DNA of 64,000 nt, from NCBI GenBank assembly GCA_029817715.1, contig JARUPY010000434.1, positions 682,001 to 746,000 of the forward strand. Reading direction: 5' to 3'. Positions 48,464-56,969 of the stretch are shown in pieces. Position numbers and translations under genes: made by a program. The first letter of the stretch is position 1. Every line of letters begins with the position of its first letter. Source of the DNA: Melastoma dodecandrum. Lineage: Eukaryota > Streptophyta > Magnoliopsida > Myrtales > Melastomataceae. The notes under the pieces were generated by a model. That model worked only from the letters and a program-made list of their open reading frames with translations. It did not search any database and was not told where the DNA came from.

Positions 48464-49440
48464 TCAGTTTGGATATATTGGGTAGGGGTCATTACTGAAG
48501 AATGGTAATGATAAGGTAGCTTCATTGGAGGGTCCTGCTTATGAAACTGTTAGCTGAGAACTGAATTCATTTAGCTATTTGATGTCCTTTGCTTAATTCA
48601 TTTACTGAGGCCCCATGGTTCTTCTGTTTGGGATGCTAGTAACGTTGGAGGATTGGATTTAGTCCTTGGTTATCATTTGGTTCGCCTTCTAAGAGGCATT
48701 TTATTGGTATTAGTAACACTTCCTCCGGGACATGTCTTGTTAAGGAAGAAAGATTTGGGCTTTAGTTTGTTTTCATGTGATTGTTAATAGGGGTCTCTAG
48801 GGAACTCCTAATCTGTTTGCTTTATTACTATCGGTCTTAGGTTGGACTGTGCTGTGCCTGTCGTTGAGAAATGGCAGACAGCTTGTGAGGGTGGATTCAA
48901 GGAAGCAATGTATGGATGGGCTTCGAGGAGATGATTGATGGAGTGGGAACCCATTCCTGACAAATAAAGTTGTAATGGATTATTAAGTCTCCGAAGGGGT
49001 TTTTTTTTTGGTCCTCTTTGTTTTTTCCTGATGAAGGGTGTTTGAACTCTGCCTTAAGCTCTTCTGCTTCACGCAGCCACTTAACTTTGTTTCTGATAAA
49101 AACATGATTGTGATCCCTGTTGGAAGATAATGTGCTGTTGGGTGTAACCCAGCAAGTTTACTTGCCCATCAAATGTTTATCTGGCTTTTCAAAGCCAGTC
49201 TCTCCTTCTTTCTGGGGTAGATTATTATTGATTTTGCATGTGGGCCTTCTGGACATTGTAAATGCATGAAAGGGGGTTTCATGATAGAGCTTTGTTCCTA
49301 TCTACCGTGGTCCAAGAAAGAAATTTGGCTTTTATGGTAGCTGGTAAACTATTTCCCCCGCTACTGCCACTTGTTTTTATTCTTTTTCCTATTTTATCTC
49401 TTCTCCTCAATTTTTCTGCTGAATGCAAATCAGTCCTTCA
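48464..49440. other. 3' flank of the helicase pseudogene
   Basis: Looks like decayed 3' UTR and single-copy DNA. An A-run followed by a T-run (about 49446-49466) marks the boundary with the pararetrovirus fragment. Confidence 0.4.
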
Positions 49441-49471
49441 AGACAAAAAAAAAAAAAATTTTTTTAAGCGG

Positions 49472-49483
49472 GCTCTGATACCA
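49472..49483 (-). other. Pararetroviral primer binding site (tRNA-Met)
   Basis: TGGTATCAGAGC reads on the minus strand, about 590 bp after the 35S-like TATA box. Caulimovirids place this site some hundreds of bases into the 35S leader, so the spacing fits. It lies at the very edge of the viral sequence. Confidence 0.75.
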
Positions 49484-49506
49484 ATCTAATAGAGCAGCGA
49501 TCGAAC

Positions 49507-49815
49507 TTAAGAAGATTTTCTTAATTGTCTCTGTCGTCGGCGTTCTGCTAACCTCGAATACTCATTAGAGTATTTCGAAATTGCCGCAAATCCTAAATTA
49601 GACTTGCCTTCAAGGAAGAATTCTTCGAATTCACTCTGTGCTAGAGTCAGTTCCTCTAATTTCTTAGAGTAACTATCCACAAGTTCACTCAACTGCGAAA
49701 TTTGAACCGAGATACTTGTCAATCGATCCACCACAGTGTTTAAGAGACCTGTAGTAGAATCCTTGCCCACCCCGTGATCCAAGTGGAGTAGTTCCGGGTT
49801 TGGACAATCCGTCAT
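49507..49815 (-). CDS. Small coiled-coil ORF in the viral leader region
   Basis: The 102-aa frame starts MTDCPNPELLHLDHGVGK and ends in a basic RLAERRRQRQLRKSS. The middle has heptad-like Leu/Ile spacing (TSISVQISQLSELVDSYSKK), suggesting a coiled coil. Small coiled-coil, basic-tailed proteins in this virus family include virion-associated proteins, but position before the primer site is unusual and similarity is not established. It could be chance. Confidence 0.4.
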   Translation of the reverse strand: MTDCPNPELLHLDHGVGKDSTTGLLNTVVDRLTSISVQISQLSELVDSYSKKLEELTLAQSEFEEFFLEGKSNLGFAAISKYSNEYSRLAERRRQRQLRKSS

Positions 49816-50071
49816 AGAATGACTCGTGCCTTGCAACAATCGTGTTTTCACACGACCCTCACAATCTTTCTTAGATCGTAAAGATTTTCATAAACTACAC
49901 AGCGGAAAGTTTATCATACCTTAATCCAGTGGATTGCTCAGAGGGTTTACCAAGCTTCCGCAATCGGCAGAGATCCAAGAGTAGCACATTCTCAACCTAG
50001 AGAATTCAGCCAACGAATCCGCAAACTGGAGAGGCTCTTCTGTGTCATTCCAATGCCCTTACACTGAGGGT

Positions 50072-50081
50072 CTTATATATA
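50072..50081 (-). promoter_or_regulatory. 35S-like TATA box of the pararetrovirus
   Basis: TATATATAAG reads on the minus strand, about 340 bp after the end of the large viral ORF and about 590 bp before the primer site. This is where caulimovirids keep the pregenomic RNA promoter. No enhancer motif was identified with confidence. Confidence 0.6.
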
Positions 50082-50417
50082 GACACTCCTCATCCAAAGG
50101 TTTCAGCCAAAGGCTTTAATCCCTTCAAGGTTCTGATCTATTGATCTGACCTTCTGTTAGTTTTAACCAATTTTGATTAATTCTAACCACCTTACCCTTG
50201 GTTTCTTAAGGTATTCTTGGAGAGCGATTCGGAGAGTTCTTACTCAAAGTTTTTGAGAGAGAAATTCTCTATTCGATTTGCCTCCCCAAATGAGGTAGAG
50301 GGCTTGTGAATATATACACAAAGGAGCTGGTGCCTATGCACTGTTTGCCAGCTCAAAAGTAAAAGGAATCTAAACTATTACAAAAGTTAGTGGGGTCCTA
50401 CTGACCGACAAAATTGT

Positions 50418-52712
50418 CTATTCTAACTTTGCATAATTTTCTTCTCCCGTCTGCATCGGTGCATTTTCTTGGGAGATTCCTTCCTTATTGTTGTTGGCGC
50501 TTGATGGTTCGCCAACTACTTTCTCAGAGAGTCCTTGTTTTTGTTGATGACTTTCTAGGCTTTGCTTGACTCTCTCTACATCCTCCTCAAATCGCTGAGC
50601 TAAGGTTTTGTCGTTGTAATCAGCGATCTGTTTCCAGACCCTAAACGTCTCGGTCCGGAGGCATAACTCAGAATTTTCTCTCTTCCAGAAACTATCTAGA
50701 AGATCTATAAAATTCTGCCATCCTCGATCTCCGGCCTGTGCATCCACTAAGCTTAGATGTGATCCAGGGATTACCACGGTAGTCATACCGTCACAGAGCA
50801 CATAATACTCATCCTTGCGGGGTAGTATATGCTCCATCACATCCTTGAGAAACTCAACCCTTATGGCCTTTCTTACTGTTTTTTCTCTGTAATACTCGCG
50901 CCATAACCTCTTGTGATCAAGGTTCTGTTGTTGAGGTTCTGTAAGATGTCGACTCTCACTAGGTTGGATATTCCAGAACTGCATATTTCGAAGGATCACC
51001 TTCCCATGCTGTTCATGATCTTCCTCCTCTAGGATCGTGCTTGTGATCAATGCCGTAGCGTACTTTGGTCCGTAGCCAAGGCATCCGAGTGTAAACCTTA
51101 CCAACGTAGGCAAAAGTCCGATTGTCTCTAGATCTGATCTATCGATCTCCAAAGTATCAACAAACCCAGCATACAAATATGGTAAAGCTACTCCCACCAT
51201 ATCTGACCTTAACCTCAGACACGGCCACTTCTCCTCAACCCAATGTAGGTATGGACGAAGTGCAGTGTTTTCCTCAAGTGAGGATTCACTCATGTCTTCT
51301 ACCACCTCAGGGGTCTGATATTGTCTAACCTCATACAGTAATATGGACATAGTCGTCGTGAGTATCTGCTGTTGTTCCTTAATGGCTTTTGACAGCTCCT
51401 CACCATCTGAATTTTCAAGCTTCAGCTTTAACTCCAGATGTCTGACGTACTCAATTACTTTAGCTGTAAAAAAGTCAATCTGGCGCTTGTCATTATGTTT
51501 GACGCCACCCATGAGTCCTCCATAGACTACCGAAGCATCCCAAGATAGGGATCTATCTTCGTATACCTTCTGATCGAAGTACCAGAATCCTTCCAGATCC
51601 TCATGGATTGCTCCATAACGGCCTTTGCTACCATGAGCTTGCTCATTTTGAGTCTGCTCATTGTGAGCCTGCTCACCAGACTCTATTACTGAGTCTATCA
51701 CATGAATTACTTCCTCAAGGTCCTCCTTCTTAGGAATACCTTCTCCGAGTATTTCTGCCATTTCAAAATCGAAAAACAGGTCACATTCCATTGCTGTCGC
51801 TTCTTTGGGATCTACCCTTGGTGCGGGCTCTACCCTTGGAATTGGCTCACCTACCAAGGCCTTGAAAGTTTTCTCAGCTTCAGAATACTCATTCTCAACC
51901 TGCTCCTTTTGCTCCTTTTGACTCAGTAATAGAGATTTGTAAAGCTTGACAGCCTGGTTAATTGAGATCTTCTGCTCTTTGGCAAGGTGATCTCGACAGT
52001 AATTAAACTGTACCGTGGTTAAAGGAAACCACCAAGGCTCTTCCACCTTATCGTCCTTCTTAGGACCATCCTCTAAAGGACCATCCCTCTTGGGACCAGA
52101 AGATCTAAGCCTCTTGGCTCTCCTCTTCTTCCTGGCCTTTCCTTCAGGATCAGCTTTCGCCTTATCCTTCAGATCTGCCACTTTCTCCTTTCCTTTGGAG
52201 CTTCCCTCCTTAGGATCGGACATCTTCTCTTGAAGATCTTTCACTTCACCTTTGGACTTAGAATTACCCTTGTCTTTAGGATCGGTCTTCCCTTCCTGGG
52301 AAACTTTCGCTTTCTCCTTCGGATTGGTTGTTACCTTTCCTTTAGGTCCAGCCATCCCCTTCTGGGATTCAACCTTCACTTTTCCCTTAGATCTGGCCGC
52401 CATCGCAGCTTTTTCTTTGGGATCTGCCATCTCCTTCTGGAGATCTGGTTTCGCTTCACTCTTGGAGTCAGCTATTGCTTTCTCCTTGAGATCTGCCACT
52501 CCCTTTTGGGAATCCGCAGTTTTCTGCCTCTTAGGACACTCAGAAGAACGATGCCCCAGCTGCTTACACTGCCAGCACAGAACTGCTGCTTTCGTTCCAG
52601 TCACAGAACCAGCATCACTATGCTCACCTTCTCCCTTCTTAGGGCATTCTTTCTTGGAGTGACCCTCCTTCTTGCATCCCCAACACACCTTCCTTTTTGC
52701 AGCAGGATCCAT
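50418..52712 (-). CDS. Open 764-aa pararetroviral ORF with two zinc knuckles and a Lys-rich repeat region
   Basis: It starts MDPAAKRKVCWGCKKEGHSK. Two CCHC knuckles follow closely, CWGCKKEGHSKKEC (residues about 10-23) and CWQCKQLGHRSSEC (about 46-59). Residues about 65-205 form a charged, low-complexity tract of degenerate ADPKEKA/GPKGKV-type units ending in KKRRAKRL, a nuclear-signal-like run. The remaining 550 residues are a non-repetitive acidic/hydrophobic domain (for example KVYEDRSLSWDASVVYGG; VRFTLGCLGYGPKYATALIT) that I cannot assign. The start overlaps the RNase H frame by about 70 bp, as viral genes do. Zinc knuckles suggest nucleic-acid binding. It is uninterrupted although the neighbouring RT frame is broken many times. 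Confidence 0.75.
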   Translation of the reverse strand: MDPAAKRKVCWGCKKEGHSKKECPKKGEGEHSDAGSVTGTKAAVLCWQCKQLGHRSSECPKRQKTADSQKGVADLKEKAIADSKSEAKPDLQKEMADPKEKAAMAARSKGKVKVESQKGMAGPKGKVTTNPKEKAKVSQEGKTDPKDKGNSKSKGEVKDLQEKMSDPKEGSSKGKEKVADLKDKAKADPEGKARKKRRAKRLRSSGPKRDGPLEDGPKKDDKVEEPWWFPLTTVQFNYCRDHLAKEQKISINQAVKLYKSLLLSQKEQKEQVENEYSEAEKTFKALVGEPIPRVEPAPRVDPKEATAMECDLFFDFEMAEILGEGIPKKEDLEEVIHVIDSVIESGEQAHNEQTQNEQAHGSKGRYGAIHEDLEGFWYFDQKVYEDRSLSWDASVVYGGLMGGVKHNDKRQIDFFTAKVIEYVRHLELKLKLENSDGEELSKAIKEQQQILTTTMSILLYEVRQYQTPEVVEDMSESSLEENTALRPYLHWVEEKWPCLRLRSDMVGVALPYLYAGFVDTLEIDRSDLETIGLLPTLVRFTLGCLGYGPKYATALITSTILEEEDHEQHGKVILRNMQFWNIQPSESRHLTEPQQQNLDHKRLWREYYREKTVRKAIRVEFLKDVMEHILPRKDEYYVLCDGMTTVVIPGSHLSLVDAQAGDRGWQNFIDLLDSFWKRENSELCLRTETFRVWKQIADYNDKTLAQRFEEDVERVKQSLESHQQKQGLSEKVVGEPSSANNNKEGISQENAPMQTGEENYAKLE

Positions 52713-54784
52713 CTGCAGAATTTTTAGAGAGAGAAGTGTTTGCAAGTTCTCGGGAGAGAGAGTCAGCTATTACGTTGTGGTCGGATGAAATGTATTCGAC
52801 CTCATATTTATAATAGCTAAACCACTCTTGCAACCTCAAGAGTCTAGTCTGCCTAGCCTCCTTAAGGTTCAGACTCATAAACCTTTTGATGTAGGTCGAG
52901 TCTGAACGCACTAAGAATTTCTTTGGTGCCAAAAAGATGTAGAAAGCCTTAATTCCATTTTTCAAGGCTAACACTTCATTTTCGTGTATCGGGTACCGGA
53001 GTTCGTACCCCTTGAAACTTCCCGACCAGTATTTACATACCGGTTCTGGTTTGTGTCTCCTGATTTTTAGGACTGCTCCCCAAAATTCTTCGGAAGCATC
53101 AACTTCCAGGACTAACTAATCTTTATCAGAAGGTAAAGAAAGCTGTGGCAAATTTTTAACCTTAGCCTTAATACTCTGAATCGACTGAGTATCCTCATCT
53201 TCCCATATCCAAGGATTCGTAGAAGAAGTTTTCTTCGAAATCCTACTCAGATCTCGGGAAAGATCCTTCACAAACTTTTTTGCATAGTTCACAAATCCGC
53301 AAAATCTTTGGATTTACTTCCTATCATCAAGTCTGTCAGGAAATTCAACTATTTTCTCTGCAATATGACTTTGAAGTTTAATTTTTCCCTTCTCAATCTC
53401 CATGCCCAAGAAATTAACTGATTCCTTAAACCACTCTATCGTGCGTTCAGATAGAATCATGCCCTCCTGTCGGAAGACATCAGTCACCTTATCAAGGTGC
53501 CTCATGTGCTCGTTCTCAGACTGACTGTAGACTAACACATCGTCTATATAGACCGCACAAAACTTACGGACTTGCTTGAAAGCATTATACATTTTGTGCT
53601 AAAACACGCCTGGAGCATTCTTCAGGCCGAACGGCATAACCAGCCATTCAAACATTCCTTGCGGAGCATTGAAGGCAGTTAGAGGAACCGACTCTTCCTC
53701 CATCTTGACTTGCCAGTATCCACTTTTCAAGTCAAATTTGGAAAAGTATTTTGGTTGGCTCAAACTTATCCTATCAATTAAGTCTCCCGCAGTGGGAATC
53801 TTATAGCCATCGTCCTTTGTCGCTTTGTTAAGCTGACGATAGTCTATAACCATTCAGCTTTGTTAAGCTGACGATAGTCTATCACCTGCTCGGCATGATT
53901 AATTACCATAAAGGCAGGACTAGAATGTGGACTGTAACTGTCCCTAATCAAGCCTTTTCTAAGCAACTCAGGAATTTGTTTGTCAAACTCCTCAACCATC
54001 TCAGCCGTATACGTAATGTTTCTGGCTCGTATAATGGTTCCGGGATATTTCAACTCTAATTTAGCCTTTAGGCCATTTCGAGTCCACAACTTCAGTGGGT
54101 CATCACTAAAGTTGTCGGCTAGTTTCACAAGGAACTTATCTCATTTTGTCCCTGTTAACTTTACAGCCATGCACATTTCCTGTTTGCAAAATAGGTTGTC
54201 ATACCAGCTCGAACTAGAACTACTGGTATTCGTTGGAGATAACAAGGTTTGCATCCAATCAGACTCCTGTTCTACCAACCGGCATCAATTGATGCTCACT
54301 CGTGTATCACCACGCTGAGCTCGCACTCTAAAAGCTCTTCAACATGGTGAATCACCACAGTACACTGTCCGTTTTACAGGATAGAAGCCAAATTTTAACC
54401 TAAGTTTAGGCTCCTGTAGAATACTAATCCGAACACCACCAATGGTGACGTCCTCTGCATCCTGCACAAAAGGAAGATTTTCCCTTTGTCCCTTAAGGAA
54501 GGCGTTACCATATGATATCTGCCTCCAACAAAGGATGTGCAAGGATCCTATTAATGATGAATTTTTGTCCACCAATAAAGACCGGCATATTGTTGACCTT
54601 ATGGCTGATTATTGTCGCCATACCATCAACGTTAACCATGTGGATGAATTTCTACAGTGGTTCCCACCACTCATCTGGTAGAGCATTTAGTCTAGCACAA
54701 CTTATATTACACCCAGTGTCTATCAAGGTGTCCAAGGAATACTCATAGTATCCAGGAAACTTGAAGGAGAGCGCCACATAGGTG
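52639..54784 (-). pseudogene. Caulimovirid protease - reverse transcriptase - RNase H remnant
   Basis: Protease: LIDTGCNISCARL, with the catalytic DTG at 54720-54712. RT: VIDYRQLNKA, KYFSKFDLKSGYWQVKM, MPFGLKNAPGVF and the catalytic YIDDVLVYSQ near 53.54 kb, still intact. RNase H: VRSDSTYIKRFM, then EVEYISSDHNVIADSLSR near 52.77 kb. The family uses these to copy pregenomic RNA to DNA. Frames change at about 53.31, 53.60, 53.85 and 54.13 kb with stops between. A short tandem duplication in RT adds another frame change. The upstream coat and movement regions are not present. Confidence 0.88.
53822..53888. repeat. Tandem duplication, about 34-35 bp, inside the viral RT
   Basis: 'gctttgttaagctgacgata' plus following bases occurs twice in a row. 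In the minus frame this duplicates VIDYRQLNKA. The duplication breaks the RT frame. Confidence 0.85.
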
Positions 54785-54801
54785 CTCAGTTCCTCCTTCT
54801 T

Positions 54802-55080
54802 ATGTCTGAACAAATGGGAGATGTTACAGACAAAATCTCCGAACTTCGAAAAGAGCTCACCGAATGTATCGAAGCTGAATCCTTACTGAAGACTTTATTC
54901 CATGAGTGTTCCAACCAAGTCGATGAAGCAGAGGCTGAAGTTCTCAACTTGAGTGAAATCGTATCGACTCTTGAAGCGACGAAAGCAGTCAGCGAAGCCG
55001 AGTCCTTGTCATCTCAAGAGTCTCATGCCCGACTGATGAAGATTCGCCAGGACATTATGAATTTTAGTTGGAAATTTTAG
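54802..55080 (+). other. Coiled-coil gene fragment, family unknown
   Basis: The 92-aa open stretch starts MSEQMGDVTDKISELRKELT and is helical and charged throughout, with regular Leu spacing and LNLSEIVSTLEATKAVSEAE. It begins about 18 bp beyond the viral fragment. I do not recognise a family. It may be an exon captured with the fragments that follow. Confidence 0.4.
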
Positions 55081-55249
55081 ATTTATCATTGCTCCTTTTT
55101 TTTACTGTCTATTTCTTTTTGTAATGAAATTCACCACGTCCTTTGAATAAATTCCTTTCACGCTTTCCCTTTCCATTATTGAGTTCCTTGCATCATGATC
55201 CGCTTCCTCAGTGGAATATTGAGAAAAGTCCAGACCTGGATACTTACAA

Positions 55250-55858
55250 GAAAGAACCAAGCGATCCCTTCCCGCATTGGTCGACGACCAGTCGAAGTGT
55301 ACTATTGTCATTGTGGTCAATCTTGCAACACATTCGACGAGGTGCCAGATGCCAGTTTTTGTCCAGAGTATACCCCAAAACCTGGATCTTCTCAACATCG
55401 TGCAGGGGAGGCGATCGTGGAAAGCAGAATACTCTTTTTCCTCAGATCGCTGGTTCCTCTTGCCCGTAAACATGTACCTAAAGTAGCATTGCCATCCCTT
55501 TCAACGTGCTTCGAATAAAAAAAAAGAGGGGCTTCTTGCATAAGGAGTTCACCGGGTCCCTTGTATCGAAGTCAAGTTCGTTCCTGTTATTTATACCATT
55601 CCCAGCAGAGTACGTTTGTTCGAAACGCTCCAAATTACGGGGATAAATGACATTGGGGAAAACCTGGACGACATAACCAAGAGAAACCAGAAACGTTAGG
55701 CCGTGGGCATGGTTATAGCACATCGACCGCTGCGAGAAGCTCCTGGGTTCCATTTTCATAGCCTTGGCAAACAATTGCAATCCCTCTAATAAGTTCAAAT
55801 CAATATAAAATGGATCCACAGCTTCTAAATGGTGAACGGAGATGAAAGGCGCAATTGG
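55250..55858 (-). pseudogene. C-terminal fragment of a DUF604 (fringe-related, GT31-like) gene
   Basis: DUF604 proteins are Golgi-type glycosyltransferase-like enzymes with unproven substrates. The minus strand reads APFISVHHLEAVDPF, SMCYNHAHGLTFLVSLGYVV, VFPNVIYPRNLERFEQTY and LCKKPLFFF, matching in order the family's HHLD..PIFP, QSICYD...VSVSWGY.VQ, ELE.P..TF and PCQKPFVFYL blocks. After a stop and frame change near 55.47 kb, NWHLAPRRMCCKI corresponds to the conserved W.R.PRR.CC end. The catalytic N-terminal half is missing, so this is a fragment. Its 5' edge abuts a kinase fragment on the other strand. Confidence 0.75.
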
Positions 55859-56080
55859 GATCGGTGGGTTCGGGGAAGTCTTTGCTGGGATTTTACCAGA
55901 CAGGTCAAAAGTCACAATTAAAAGAGGGAACCCAACTTCTCATCAAGGTTTCAACGAATTCCAGACAGAGATACAGATGTTATCCGGAATCCGGCATCGC
56001 CACCTCGTGTCGCTTAACAAGTACTGTGACGAGAACTTGGAAATGATCCTGGTGTATGAGTACATGGCCCTCTCCGAAAT
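55842..56080 (+). pseudogene. CrRLK1L receptor-kinase fragment: N-lobe of the kinase domain
   Basis: Reads IGIGGFGEVFAGILPDRSKV (Gly-rich loop), VTIKRGN with the ATP-binding Lys, then EIQMLSGIRHRHLVSLNKYC and EMILVYEYMA. This is the N-lobe of a FERONIA/HERKULES-type (Catharanthus roseus RLK1-like) kinase. KRGNP..HQG is characteristic of that subfamily. It ends after EYMA and no C-lobe follows. It starts within a few bases of the oppositely oriented DUF604 fragment. Confidence 0.85.
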
Positions 56081-56425
56081 CACCTGCGGTACTGTTAACT
56101 CGATCTGCTTTTGCTTCGAAAAGGGGTGTTGCCCAGCTATTTATGGTAAATCTGTCTAATAAACAGGGTGTTGTCTGGTTGGTCCAGAAAACATGGACAT
56201 CCGTTTCCAGGAGACAGAGTGCATAAGAATTGATGCAAAAATAAACAAGTCTATCACCTAACCAATAATGGGTTTCATCTTTACGGAAAAGAGGACTCGT
56301 GGTGGACCATGACTATCTTGTGGTTGCCATTATTTAAATCAATAATGGGTTTCAATATTCCCGATGTTGAGGAGAATTGCCATTTCTTGACGCGATTATC
56401 TTCTGTCTTGTGATTTTACAACAGA

Positions 56426-56720
56426 GTGAAGAGTCCTTTTTTCATCGTTGCTAACCGTGGGTTTGGACATGCCCTACTACTTGGACTTTGTGGGAAGCCC
56501 GTTAGTTATCAGAACAGCTCTATTATTATTCAGCTTGGCCCAACTTCAAGCATAGAACTAAACTTGCCGAGTGTCATTCTTAATGGACTTGAAGTCCTAG
56601 AGATGAGCGAGCAGGGCAGCTTGAATTTTCCTCGTGAATCGGGACTCAGTGCTAATAAGAAGAAGATTGTCGTCATTACGGTTCTCGTAACTGGGTGTCA
56701 GCCGCATTACCACTTTATGA
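56426..56720 (+). pseudogene. CrRLK1L receptor-kinase fragment: end of the malectin-like ectodomain
   Basis: SIIIQLGPTSSIELNLPSVI is followed by LNGLEVLEMSEQGSLNF, which matches the second malectin-like domain end (IGP....P.AILNGLE..K.S) of CrRLK1L receptors. KKKIVVITVLVTG after it resembles the start of the transmembrane segment. In a real receptor this lies before the kinase domain, but here it lies about 350 bp after the kinase fragment. Order is therefore rearranged. An out-of-frame PYYLDFV just upstream shows a frameshift too. Confidence 0.75.
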
Positions 56721-56880
56721 GAAGAAGAAAGATTAGGAGCACATGAATCACAAAAGCTTCTCATCGAGTCTTCGGGGTAACAGCAGGGCTCATCTCTGCG
56801 TAAGATATGATTTTTTTTTTTGTTTTATTAAGCCGTTCATAGTTTATACTCGTGCGGGTCAGGAGTATTACATGATGACA

Positions 56881-56905
56881 TTTTTTTCCTTTTTTCTTTT
56901 TTTTT
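56881..56905 (-). other. Polypurine tract of the Tat element
   Basis: Read on the minus strand it is A-rich with GAAAAAAGGAAAAAAA directly before TGTCATC. This is the expected position, about 65 bp after the integrase stop. Confidence 0.6.
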
Positions 56906-56969
56906 ATTCATATACATATATACATATATGTCGTGCAGTTTAGGCTCATGCGACACGGAGTATTATTCT

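Larger units (their letters stand above)
49472..54784 (-). mobile_element. Endogenous pararetrovirus fragment (Caulimoviridae), truncated
   Basis: On the minus strand the order is aspartic protease, reverse transcriptase, RNase H, a large zinc-knuckle ORF, a 35S-like TATA box, a leader-sized region with a small ORF, and a tRNA-Met primer site. That is the circular caulimovirid map opened at the primer site. There are no LTRs and no integrase. The movement-protein and upstream coat regions are absent. The RT-type zinc knuckle placement and a separate large ORF after RNase H suggest a two-ORF group such as florendoviruses, but genus is inference. Protease to RNase H is decayed; the large ORF is open. 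Confidence 0.85.

Noticed and set aside
49441..49483. Primer site as part of an LTR retrotransposon
   Set aside because: No LTR lies next to it and the linked coding region has caulimovirid RT without integrase; a viral primer site fits better.
52230..52727. Plus-strand frames with Leu/Phe-rich repeats
   Set aside because: Antisense of the Lys-rich repeat tract of the viral ORF.
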